Shown here one piece after another: positions 46,501 through 57,843 of a stretch of DNA of 64,000 nucleotides. Numbering within the stretch: position 1 is the stretch's first letter; each line of letters opens with the position of its first letter. Source of the DNA: Bettongia penicillata ogilbyi (taxonomy: Eukaryota; Chordata; Mammalia; Diprotodontia; Potoroidae); the NCBI GenBank assembly GCA_023548195.1, contig JAJHZJ010000601.1:1-64000 (forward strand), written 5' to 3'. The notes under the pieces are model-generated. The model saw only the letters and a program-made list of their open reading frames with translations. It was not told the DNA's origin and searched no databases. Position numbers and translations under genes: made by a program.

Positions 46501-47011
46501 AATTGTATGATTTTTATTTTTTTATATAAATTTATTTATTTAACTTTTTAGATTCATTTTCAAAAAATTTTGGGTTTCAAATTTTCTCCCCTTTTATACC
46601 CTCCCCCCATTCCAATACACCGAGCATTCTAATTTTCCCTATCGCCAATCTGCCTTCTCTTCTGTCATCCCTCCCTTCTCTTGTCCCCATCTTCTCTTTT
46701 GTCCTGTAGGGCCAGATGACTTTCTATTCCCCATTAACTGTATTTCTTATTTCCTAGTAGCAAAAACAATACTAAACAGTTGTTCCTAAAACTTTGAGTT
46801 CCAAATTCTTCCCATCCCTCCCTCTCCACCCATTCCCTTTGGGAAGGCAGGCAATTCAATATACGCCATATCTGTGGTAGTTTTGCAAATGACTTCGATA
46901 ATAGTCGTGTTGTGTAAGACTAACTGTATTTCCCGCCATCCTATCCTGCCCCCCATTGTTTTCATTCTGTCTTTTGATCCTGTCCCTCCCTGAGTGTTGA
47001 CTTCAAATGCT

Positions 47012-47032
47012 CCCTCCTCCCATTGCCCTCCC
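47012..47032 (-). other. G-quadruplex-type motif (on minus strand), HAL1 copy f
   Basis: Four CCC runs with loops TCCT, ATTG and T; G-rich on the HAL1 sense strand. Confidence 0.6.
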
Positions 47033-47359
47033 TACCATCATCCCCCCCCACCTGGCTTATCTCCTTCTTCCCCCCCACTTTCCTGTATTGTAAGATAGGT
47101 TTTCATACCAAAATTAGTGTGCATTTTTTTCCTTCCTTTAGTCAAATGTGATGAGGGTAAACTTCTTCTTTTTTTCTCAGCTCTCCTCTTTTTCCCTCCA
47201 CTAAAAAGTCTCCTGCTTGCCTCTTGAATGAGATATAATTTACCCCATTCCATTTCACCCTCTCTCCTCCCACTACATTTCTCTCTCACCATTTACTTTA
47301 ATTTCTTTTAAGATATGGTCCCATCCTGTTCAATTCACTCTGTGCTCTCTGTCTCTGTA

Positions 47360-47373
47360 TGTGTGTGCATGTA

Positions 47374-47413
<40 letters not shown>
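47360..47413. repeat. (TG)n microsatellite at HAL1 copy f breakpoint
   Basis: GCATGTATGTATG then about 16 TG units; abuts GTTTAGGGAGGAGGAGAG, which is not HAL1. Confidence 0.85.
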
Positions 47414-47416
<3 letters not shown>

Positions 47417-49070
47417 AGGGAGGAGGAGAGAAAGACAAAGTCAGAAAGAGAGAGATAGATGGAAAGAGACAGAGAAAAGCAAAAGAGGAGGGGAGAGTTC
47501 TGTCTTTAAGATGAGCCATTCTGGATGAGCTAGTGTTCTGTGTTATTTGATTTTTGACTCTCACATACGGTTTCTTTCAGTGATAAAGGATTTGGGGAAG
47601 ACTTTCATTTTCAGTTTATAGAAGCTTATTCTCAGCTTAGATTCAGATCATGGGAAATAAAGAGAAGGGTTTACTTTTCAATGGCCTAGTGATGATATGT
47701 GACAAAATAGACTGTCACGAATATTTTTTTTTCTTTTAATCATCATGCTTTTTTGTTTTTTTCCTTGGTAACTGCAGCCTCCCTCCTAGTCCCCCATGTA
47801 TCATTTCCCTTGGGTCTGGTGAAAAAGGTAATTATTGTAGCTAAGAGCTCTCTGTCATTGAAAACAATAACTTTCCATAATTCCCTGAATGGTTCCCTTG
47901 CCTAGTGTTAATTTTTAAAGTGATCTATAGCTGGCAACATTCTCGTCCACCATTCATTGTTACCCAACCTATTATTCCTTGTCATCTAAATTACTATCAT
48001 CATTCACTACAGTTACTGAAGAACACATTATTAATTATCTATTTTTCCCTTTAATAGTAACTAAAGGAAGACATAATTTATTTTACAGTATTTGAATAAG
48101 TGATCAAAGAACTGCAATGACAATCAACAAGAGATTATATAATTCGGTAAAATTTTACAAAACATGTATTTATTACATCATTTGAGCCTCAGAACAGTTC
48201 TGGGAGTTAAATTTGACTTCTTTCTCAAGGCTTGGTCCAATGTATTGGTAGATAAAAGTACCATATTTTATGTGTACCTGCCAAGATACATTCTTGGATA
48301 CATCATGTGTCCATGCTTATGTCTATACTAGTCTATCAGATCCTTTTTAGGGAAATTAAGACTGAAAGGGGTTGAGTGTTTTCTTCATCACTGTATGGAT
48401 TATATATGATTCATAAAAAACATTTGAATCTTGCCCTTTCCAACAACAATTTCCGAACTTTATTTTGTCACTCCTGCTTTTGAAAAGTAACATCACTACC
48501 AAAATCTGGACTAGTTCATATACTTGTGCATCTTGTGTACCTATGCTGTCCTTAGTCATGGCAATATCATAAAAATTGGTATATCATATTCAAGTCATGC
48601 TTGATATGTTAGTGGTAAAGTAAATAGTAGAAATGGAAAGAGATAATGCCCTTCTGGGGAGCGGTTAGGGACCTGTATCTTGAGTAAACCACTGTGAACC
48701 AAGAATGTTGTTTTATTAGGGAACTTTGACCATTTCAGTACAAGTATGGTGCTTAACCAACCTGGCCTATTAAATAGTAGTATCCTCAAATCAGGTGGGT
48801 CTGATCCATGGGTAATCTTTCCCTCAGTCCCCAGACATCTTCCTCATAACAACCTAGATGTGCAATGCACATCGTATCCTGTGCCATCACACTTCCCCTT
48901 GCAGCCCAAGTTCTGGAACCATGATGGTCTCAACTCTACTATTACTCCTGGATGGATTTAGTCCCCTGTGACCACATTCAACATCCCTTTAAATTTTCAA
49001 ATTAGTGCTTCTCCTTGGTTACCACATGTATGTGTGTGTGTGTGTGTGTGTACACAAATACACATTCTCA
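47414..49070. other. Single-copy DNA, nothing recognised
   Basis: A purine-rich AGAGAGA stretch near 47,420-47,500, otherwise no gene or clear repeat. A (TG)n tract lies at 49,028-49,050. Confidence 0.5.
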
Positions 49071-49071
49071 A

Positions 49072-49175
49072 ACAGTATTAGATTGTGAGATTCTTAATGA
49101 CAGATACTGTGTTTGGCTTGTATTTTTAGCCTCACGACTTCGTAGAATACCTTTAATAAATGTTTTTTTGTTGGT
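49072..49175 (-). repeat. L2/CORE-SINE tail-like remnant
   Basis: 'TTAGATTGTGAGATTCTTAATGACAGATACTGTGTTTGGC', 'TTAATAAATGTTTTTTTG' matches the reverse of the common L2/SINE tail ('TTAATAAATGTTTATTGA'). Confidence 0.6.
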
Positions 49176-49230
49176 CATCCATTCACTCATTTATCAGTGT
49201 TTCTAAGTCATAGATATGGAAAATCAGTTC

Positions 49231-49763
49231 TGTCTGGTCTAATGCCTTGGGCTACCGGGTCCTCTTACTGGAATACCAGATCTTCAGTGATCAGCCGAAT
49301 ATACTTACGGGAGAAGAGACCGCCAGAGTGAAGCAGAGGTGTAGGCTTTATTACTGATACAAGCTACATGTCAACATGCAGGGCAAGTTCTCCCTGCGGG
49401 AGTTCCCTTCTCCTTCCGAGGAGAAAGGAAACCCTGCTTCTCAGGCTTTTTTTGTCCCCAGTTAAGCTCTCCAGCTGCATAGTTCGCTCGTGGACAGTGT
49501 GCTGTCAGCCCCTTAGCCAATTATCAAAACCTGCTCAGACCACGGACCAATCTCAAGGGTAGGATGCTCTCCCCAGCAAATTCCCACTGAGAAGAGGTGG
49601 AAAAACAAGATAACTCGTGTCTCACTCCTCAATTCTCAGCTGCTCTCTGGGGGGCCTCATGAGAGCTCAGCAGTTAAGCCCTCACTTTTACCTGACCCGA
49701 GACCATTCACGTGAGAACTGAGCTTGTGCCTTAACATGAGTCAATATTTAGGTCTAAAAACCA
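49231..49763 (-). mobile_element. Probable solo LTR of an endogenous retrovirus-like element
   Basis: A GC-richer 533-bp block. Read on the minus strand it starts TGGTTTTTAGACC and ends GACCAGACA (TG..CA), has an AP-1-like TGACTCA and CACGTG in the U3 part, two reversed CCAAT boxes (ATTGG), a single AATAAAG polyadenylation signal (49,347-49,352 on +) about two thirds along, and a CT-rich U5-like end. Flanking four bases are GTTC and GTAC, an imperfect target duplication. No gag, pol or env is seen nearby. Identification rests on architecture; family unknown. Confidence 0.62.
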
Positions 49764-50635
49764 GTACTTCTTTGGAAGAAAGGTTTCAGAATATATCAGG
49801 GGACTTGACTGTCTAACTCACACCGTTTACTCATATTTCCACCTTTTATGGGAACCATTTGTGTATTTGACTGTACTCCACCTACACATGTCACTGGGTT
49901 GCTGCACTGAATCTTCCTTAGCCTTTTATCATTTGATTATACCTGGAAATGTGTGGAATCAGACAAGATTCTTTCTCATTTTTTTTAATCCAAAACTATT
50001 GAGGGAAAAGCATTATCATTTTTAAACTGGGCTTATGATGAACAACTCCTGCATCATTTTTCTCTAATTTACAGTCCCTTCCCAGTCCATGAGCTTTTGG
50101 TGGCATCTCCTTAACAGTTATGGGATCAGAACTATCTATATATGTTATGCATCCTGCTTAATTCTACTTAACAGTTGTGGGAAGGAAATAAGATTTTGAA
50201 ATTCCAGGTCTGAAAACATCATGATAAAGACCGGGGAGAACATGAGGTGTATATTGAGGGAACAGTGTAGTTTAATGTTCGTATCATCTGAATAATGAGG
50301 GGAAAGGTCTTCTGCTAATTTCTGGAAGTATTTTCTTGCCTAGAGTATATAAGAAAAAATGTATGTATAAGTATATATATATATATATATACATATGTAT
50401 ATATGTATATGTATATATACCTATATGTATATACCAATATGTATATATATATATACATATTCACACATATATACACATAAACATACATATATGTAGATTA
50501 TATACATATATACTTGTATATGTATACGTGTAAAGTTTGGCCTTCTATTTATCGGATGTCTTGAACCCTCATACAGCAGGTTTTGCTTCTGCCTGAGCTT
50601 TCTCATGTTCCAACAAGCAAGGAAATGTAACCAAT
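49764..50635. other. Single-copy DNA with a microsatellite
   Basis: No gene or transposon recognised apart from the TA/TATG tract at 50,365-50,532. Confidence 0.45.
50365..50532. repeat. TA/TATG compound microsatellite
   Basis: TATATATA, ATATGTATATATGTAT, CACATATATACACATA units. Predicted Tyr/Ile-rich ORFs are artefacts. Confidence 0.9.
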
Positions 50636-51010
50636 AAGTATTAGGTGATTACTTTTTGCCAAGGCACTATGTGAAATGCAGAAGGTGAAGATAAAGATCA
50701 TGCATTTGTTAAGTACCAGACACAGAAGCTAAGTACTGGGGTTGCAAATAGAAGAAAGAAGAAAGATATTTCATGCTCTCAAGGAGGAACTAATGTGAAC
50801 AAATATAGAAAAGGAAATAGAAAAGTGACGATGATAGTTAGGAGAAAAAATAGTCACAGGAAAGTGGGGGAGGAAAGGAGGTAGTTAAAATGGTGGAGAG
50901 CTCCTGAGAGTCCTAAGCAAAGCTCTGAGGAGAATGAAAACTTGCCTTCCTAAAAGGGCCGGTCCAGGGAGGAACTCATCATAGAAAAATGGCTGAAGTG
51001 ATACTCCCGG
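50636..51010 (+). repeat. L2/CORE-SINE-type repeat
   Basis: 'GCATTTGTTAAGTACCAGACACAGAAGCTAAGTACTGGGGTTGCAAATAGAAGAAAG' and 'CATGCTCTCAAGGAGGAACTAATGTG' match the 'TAAGCACCTACTATGTGCCAGGCACTGTGCTAAG..GGGATACAAAGAAAG..CCTGCTCTCAAGGAGCTCAC' family. A partial, possibly duplicated copy starts at 50,640. Confidence 0.6.
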
Positions 51011-51624
51011 TAAGGACATAAGAATGAATCTCCAACATGTATCCTATCTCAACTAGAGTGGGCTATTCGTTTCTCTATAGTACTATATTCTCTATAATGT
51101 TGACAGCCAAACCAAACTATTGTTCAATAAACCAAACTTGTTTCATTGCTATTGTCATATCTCCTGTATAATATCCATATATTTTCCAGAGGAATATGGT
51201 GTTTCTTAATCTTGGATACTCTATAGATACTTCTCCTAAAATGCAGACCATATCGATAATGGGAGGAAATAATATTCCTTGTAACTAGTGTGCAGCTCAT
51301 CTAGGTATCTCCATGTTTTTCATCAATGGTGAGCTTTTCATTAGTGAATGAAAACTTTGACCATAATTTTTCTCTCTGTAATTCCCCGTATTAGGACACT
51401 CATCGTGGCGACATCATCTTATGTCTTGATCTCCCTCCCCTATCATTATGATGCTTCTGTGTCCTTGTTTGGGAAAATTAGAAACTTTAATGTATATTTT
51501 TTACAGAACCAAAACAATCAACCTTCACCTGTGACAATTTTTACCCTTTATGAAAGTGAAATAGATTTAAATAATGCTGTTGATTTTCTTTTTTAATTAA
51601 ATGTCCCTCTCTTCTGATGCTTTT
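51011..51624. other. Single-copy DNA, nothing recognised
   Basis: No protein-like ORF; AT-rich. Confidence 0.45.
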
Positions 51625-54600
51625 TTTTGCTTTCTTTTTTTAATATTAATTTATTTATTTTCAGTATTCTACAGTCGTTACCATATAACAGATTATTTTT
51701 CTCCTCTCTCACCATTCCCCCCGTCCCCTCCTCAAGATGGCAACAATTTTATATAGGTTATATACATACATTACTATTAAAAACATTATCGCTATAGTCA
51801 TATTGTATAGAAGAATTCAAATGAATGGAGAAATCATATAACAAACCAAAACATAATACAAAAGAAAATGATCTACTACATTCTGCGATTGAATTCCGAA
51901 GTTCTTTGCCTGGGTATGGAAGGCATTTGACCTTAAAAGACAACTGGGAATTTTTTTAAGTCCTTACATTGCAATGAAGTTTCAAGTATACTAGAAATAA
52001 CTCACACACTGTGGTTGCTTCTGTGAACAAAGTTCTCCTGGTTCTACTCCTTTCGATGAGAATAAGATCATGTAAGTCTTTTCAGGTGTCTCTGAAGTCT
52101 TCCTGTTCATCATTTCTTATAGTACAATAGTATTACATTATATTCATATACCATAACATGTTCAGCCATTCCCCAATTGATGGGCATCCTCTTGATTTCC
52201 AGTTTTTGGCCACCACAACGAGGGCTGCTATAAATATTTTTTTTTTCATGTGGGACCCTTTCCCATTCCCATCTTGGGGATACAGTGTAGAAGCAGCATT
52301 ACTGGTTAAAGAGTATGCACATTTTTTGTAGCCCTTTGGGCATAGTATCCAAATTGCTCTCCAGAATGGTTGGATCAGCTCAGAGCCTCCATCAACAATG
52401 AATTAGTGTTTCAACTCTCCCATATCTTCTCCAACATTTATCACCTTCCTGTTCTGTCATGTTAGCGAATCTGATAGGTGTCATGTAGTATCCCCCAGTT
52501 GTTCTGGTTTGCATCTCTCAAATCAATATTGATTTAGAGCATTTTTTCAATATGACTATAGAGAGCTTTAATTTCTTCTTCTGAAAACTGCCTGTTCATA
52601 TCCATTGACCATTTATAAATTGTGAATGACTGTATTCTTCTACATTTGACTCAGTTCTCTATATATTTTAGAAATGAGGCCTTTATTACAGACACTAGTT
52701 GCAAAAATTCTTTCCCAGTTTTCTGCTTCCCTCCTAATCTTGGCTGCATTGAATTTGGTTGTGCAAAAACTTTTCAGTTTAATGTAATCAAAATTGTCCA
52801 CTTTTGCACTTTCTAACGATTTCTATGTCTTCTTTAGTCAAAAATTCTCCCTTCCCATGAATCTTATAAATACACCATTCATTGATTCACTAAATTGTTT
52901 ATAGTATCAATCTTTATACTTAGATCATGTACGTATTTTAACTTTATTCTTGTGTACGGTATCAGGCATTGGTCTATGCCTACTTTCTGGTACACTGTTA
53001 TCCAGCTTTCCCCCCAGCAATTTTTGTTAAACAGTAAGTTCTTATCCCAGAAGCTGGGGTCCTTCAGACCCCAATAGATTGCTATATGCATTGCCTACTG
53101 TGTCTTGAGTGTTCTAGCATATTCCACTTGTCTACCATTCTGTTTCTCATCCAGTACCAAGTGGTTTTGATAATTGTTGCTTTAAAATCCAATTTGAGAT
53201 TCTCTTAGAGCTACGCCACCTTCCCTAGCATTTTCTTTTTCATTGGTTCACTTGATAATATGGACCTTTTGTTCTTCCAGATGAATTTTGATATTTTTTC
53301 CAGCACTAGAAAATAATTATTAGATAGATTGATTGGTATGGCACTAAATAAGTAAATTAAGTTATGTAGAATTGTCACTTTTCTTATATTGGCTCAGACT
53401 ATCTACGAGCAACTGATGTTTTTCCACTTAACTTAGGTATAACTTTATTTGTGCAAAAAGTATCTTCTAATTGTGTTCATATAGACACTGGATTTGTTTT
53501 GGCAGGTAGACTCACAAATATTTTGTAGTGTCTACCCTCACGTTAAATGGGATTTCTATTTCTACCTCTTGCTCTTGGGCTTTATTTGTGATATATAGAA
53601 ATGTAGATTTGTGTGGGTTTATTTTGTAACCTGTAACTTTGCCAAAGTTTATTATTTCAAGTAGCTTTTTACTAGAATCTCTAGGATTCTCTAAGTATAT
53701 CATAGTATCTGCAAAGAGTGATATCTTAGTTTCTTCCTTGCCATTTCTAATTCCCTCCATTTCTTTATATTCTTTAATTGCTACAGATAATATTTTTAGT
53801 ACCATATCGAATAATAGTGGTGATAATGGACATCCTTGTTTCACCCATGTTCTTATTGCAAAGGCATCTAGTTAATCTCCATTGCATATAATGCTTCCTG
53901 GGGGTTTTAGATAGATACTGCTTATTATTTTATGGAAAGTTCCCTTTATTCCTGTTTTTTTTCCAGTGTTTTTAATACGAATGGGTGCTGTATTTTGTCA
54001 AAAGCTTTTTCTGCATCTATTGAGATATTCATGTGGTTTCTGTTAGTTTTGTTGCTGATATGATAAATAATGCCAATAGTTTTCCTAATATTGAACCAGC
54101 CGTGCATTCCTGGTATATTAATCCTACCTGATCATAGTGTATCATTCTCAAGGTAAGTTGCTGTATTCTTTTTGCTAAAACGTTATATAGATTCATTAGA
54201 GAAATTGGTCTACGATTTTCTTTAGCTGTTTTATCTCTCCCTCGTTTAGGTATCAAAACCATATTTATATCGTAAAAGGAATTTGGGAAAATTCGTTCCC
54301 CCAATTTTCCCAAATCGTTTATATAGTATTGAAATTAACTGTTCTTTAAAAGTTTCATAGAATTCACCTGTCAATTCATCTACCCTGGAGACTTTTTCCT
54401 AGGGAGTTTATTGATGGCTTCTTTAATTTCTTTTTCTGAGATGGGATTGTTTAAGTATTCAACTTTGTCTTCTGTTAATATGGGCAATTTGTGTTTTTTC
54501 AAAATAATCATTCATCCCACTTAGATTGTAGAATTTATGGGCATAAAGCTAGGCAAAGTAATTTATAATTATTTTTTTAATTTCCTCCTCATTGGACGCG

Positions 54601-55015
54601 AATTCACCCCTTTCGTTTTTGATATTCGTAATTTTGTCTTCCTTCTTTTTTTTAATCCAGTTGACCAAAGATTTGTCAATTTGATAAGCTTTTTCATAAA
54701 AGCAATTATTACTTTTATTTTTTAGTTCAACAGTTTTCTTAATTTCAATTTTAGTAATCACTTTCCAGTATTTCTAATTTGGTATATACTTGGAGATTTT
54801 TAATGTGTTCTTTTTCTAGCTTTTTTGGCTGCGTGCCCAAGTCTTTGATCTCCTCTTTCTCTATTTTATTGATATAGGCTTTAAAGATATAAAGCTTCCC
54901 CTAAGAAGTGCTTTTACAATATCTCATAAATTTTGGTAGGTTGACTCATTATTCTCATGCTCTTAAATGAAGTTCTTGATTGCTTCCATGATTTTTGTTT
55001 AACCCATTCCTTCTT
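51625..55015 (-). mobile_element. Antisense L1, 3' part (3' UTR and most of ORF2)
   Basis: T-rich end near 51,625, 3' UTR, then ORF2 C terminus, thumb, reverse transcriptase (SLFADTMIYLENPRDSSKKL near 53,700; MKQGCPLSPLLFDMVLKI at 53,844) and linker on the minus strand. Interrupted at 55,015 by HAL1 copy g; ORF2 resumes at 57,844. Numerous shifts and stops. AACCCATTCCTTCTT at 55,001-55,015 is the HAL1 target duplicate. Confidence 0.87.
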
Positions 55016-55537
55016 ATATATAGATACACACACACATATGTATATGTGTGTGTGTGTATGTGTGTATTTAACCTTTTACATTCATTTTCACGAAATTTTG
55101 GGTTCCAAATTTTCTCCCCATTTATCCCCTCCCCCAGCCCAATACACTGAGCATTCTAATTTTCCCAATCACCAAGCTGCCCTCTCTTCTATCATCCCTC
55201 CCTTCTCTTGTCTCCATCTTCTTTTTGTCCTGTGGGGCCACATGATTTTCTATTCCCCATTAACTGTATTTCTTATTTCCTAGTAGCAAGAACAATACTC
55301 GACAGTTGTTCCTAAAACCTTGAGTTCCAAATTCTCCCCATCCCTCCCTCCCTACCCTTTCCCATTGTGAAGGCAGGCAATTCAATATAGACCATATCTG
55401 TGTAGTTTTGCAAATGACTTCGATCACAGTCGTGTTCTGTAAGACTAACTATATTTCCCTCCATCTTATCCTGCCCCTCATTCTTTCTATTCTGTCTTTT
55501 GATCCTGTCCCTCCCTGAGTATTGACTTCAAATTGCT

Positions 55538-55558
55538 CCCTCCTCCCATTGCCCTCCC
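55538..55558 (-). other. G-quadruplex-type motif (on minus strand), HAL1 copy g
   Basis: Four CCC runs with loops TCCT, ATTG and T, identical in layout to copies d and i. Confidence 0.6.
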
Positions 55559-56076
55559 TTCCATCATCCCTCCCTCCCTCCTTATCCTTTCTCCCCCACT
55601 TTCCTGTACTGTAAGATAGGTTTTCATACCAAAATGAGTGTGCAGTTTACTCCTTCCTTTAGTCATATGTGATGAAGGTAAACTTCATGTTTTTTTTTTC
55701 TCAGCTCTCCTCTTTTTCCCTCCACTAAAAAGTCTCCTGCTAGCCTCTTGAATGAGATATAATTACCCCATTTCATTTCACCCTCTCTCCTCCCACTACA
55801 TTTCTCTGTCACCGTTTACCTTAATTTCTTTTAAGATATGGTCCCATCCTATTCAATTCACTCTGTGCTCTCTGTCTCTGAATATGCGTGCATGTGTGTA
55901 TGTGTGTGTGCGTGCACGCACGTACGTGTGTGTGTATGTGTGGTCCCACCAACTACCCAGATACTGAAAAGTTTTAAGAGTTACAAATATTGTCTTTCCA
56001 TGTATGAATGTAAACAGTTCACCTTTGGTAAGTCCCTTATGACTTCTCTTTGCTGTTTACTTTTTCATGCTTCTTC

Positions 56077-57163
56077 TCATTCTTGTGTTTGAAAGTCTTT
56101 TCTTTTCAGCTCTGGTCTTTTCATCAAGAATGCTTGAAAGTCCTCTGTTTCACTGAAAGACCATATTTTCCCCTGAAGTATTATACTGAGTTTTGCTGGG
56201 TAGGTGATTCTTGGTTTGAGTCCTAGTTCCTTTGACTTCTGGAATATCCTATCCCACGCCCTTCAATCCCTTAATGTAGAAGCTGCTAGATCTTGTGTTA
56301 TCCTGATTGTATTTCCACAATACTGGAATTGTGTCTTCCTAGCTGCTTGCAATATTTTCTCCTTGACATGGGAACTCTGGAATTTGGCCACAATATTCCT
56401 GGGAGTTTGTTTTTTGGATCTCTTTCAGGGGGTGATCGATGGATTCCTTCCATACTTATTTTGCCCTCTGGATCTAGAATCTCAAGGCAATTTTCCTGAA
56501 AGATGGTGTCTAGCCTCTTTTTTTGATCATAGATTTCAGGTAGTCCCATAATTTTTAAATTGTTTCTCCTGGATCTATTTTCCAGGTCAATTGTTTTTCC
56601 CATGAGATATTTCACATTCTCTTCCATTTTTTCGTTCTTTTGGTTTTGTTTGGTGATTTCTTGGTTTCTCATAAAGTCATTAGACTCCATCTGTTCCATT
56701 CTAATTTTGAGAGAACTATTATCTTCAGTGAGCTTTTGAACCACTTTTTCCATTTTTCTAATTCTCCTTGTGAAAGTATTCTTCTCCTCATTGGCTTTTT
56801 GAACCTCTTTTGCCGATTGGGTGAGCCTCTTTTTCAAGGTGTTATTTTCTTCAGCATTTTTTTGGTCTCCTTTAGCAAGGTGTTGACCCGTTTTTCATGC
56901 TTTTCTTGCTTCTCTCTCATTTCTCTTCCCAGTTTTTCCTCCACTTGTCTAACTTGATTTTCAAAATCCTTTTTGAGCTCTTCCATGGCCTGAGCCCACT
57001 GGACATCCACCTCAGATGTCTGGGATAAAGAGGCCCCGACCTCCATGTCTTTCCCTGATGGCAAGCATTGTACTTCGTCATCAGAAATGAAAGGAGGAAG
57101 GAACATCACTTTCCCAAGAAAATAGCTTTCTATGGTCTTATTTTTCTTCCCTTTTCTGGGTAT
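56077..57163 (-). pseudogene. HAL1 ORF1, copy g
   Basis: 'ESYF' subtype (KKNKTIESYFLGK). The expected start codon is ATA (57,161-57,163), as in copy d, and an in-frame TAA lies four codons upstream. The first part is open in one frame to 56,834 (ends MLKKITP, the same poly-A frameshift position as copy d), then continues in another frame from 56,837 to about 56,300 (RRM-like NRSRRNNLKIMGLPE), with more shifts in the C-terminal domain. Confidence 0.86.
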
Positions 57164-57843
57164 TTTTCCAGCCAGTTACTTGACTTCTGAGATTCCTGTC
57201 CACCCCAGCCTAGATCTGCCCAGCTAGTGCTTGGGGTCTGAGACTCAAATGCTGCTCCCTAGCCTCAGGGCTTTCAGTGGCGGGAGTGGCTGTTATTCAA
57301 TGTGAGCTTAAGTTCTGTTGCTCGGGTGGGGCCAGGGCTGCCTCCCAGGCTCAGTTCCCTCAGGGGTTTTATGTGGAGACCTTCAGTAATGTCCCTGAGC
57401 TCCTGCTTGCTCCAGGAGTCCTTGACCACCACTGCCTCTGCTGCTGCCTCCCTAGGGGGCCCGAGTCACGCAGACACCACTCCCCTCTCGGGCAGCCCAG
57501 AAGTCTCTCTCACTGACCTGTAGCGCCTGTGGGTGGAGGGACCTTCGTGGCTGCCGGAGACTCTGTCCCTGAAGCCTGCTCAGATCTTCTCCTCTGGGGC
57601 TGCGTGGCCAGGGCAGCGCCGGGCTTGGCTGCGCGTCTGGTGTGCGACGGACCTCTGGGGACGGCTTTCCAGGGCTCTCTGGAAAGGAAATCTCTTCCAC
57701 TGTGTTTCTGCGCGGCTTGCTCTGCTCCAGAATTTGTGGGGAGTTCTTTTTACAGGAAATTTATGGGCTGTGGATTGGGAGCTAGCATACGTGAGTCTTT
57801 CTAGTCAACCATCTCGGCTCCTCCCCCTAACCCATTCCTTCTT

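Larger units (their letters stand above)
46501..47413 (-). mobile_element. HAL1 3' UTR fragment, copy f, antisense
   Basis: T-rich end near 46,510, then the typical antisense HAL1 3' UTR (TTTGGGTTTCAAATTTTCTCC; four-run C tract at 47,012-47,032). It ends exactly in the (TG)n at 47,360-47,413; the ORF1-proximal half and beyond is absent. Confidence 0.88.
55016..57828 (-). mobile_element. Full-length antisense HAL1, copy g, inside L1 ORF2
   Basis: Perfect 15-bp target-site duplication (AACCCATTCCTTCTT at 55,001-55,015 and 57,829-57,843). 3' UTR from about 55,070, ORF1 56,077-57,163, 5' UTR ending ATCTCGGCTCCTCCCCCTA (reverse of GGAGCCGAGAT). The poly(A) tail is replaced by a TATA/CACA/TGTG microsatellite (55,016-55,068). 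Confidence 0.93.
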
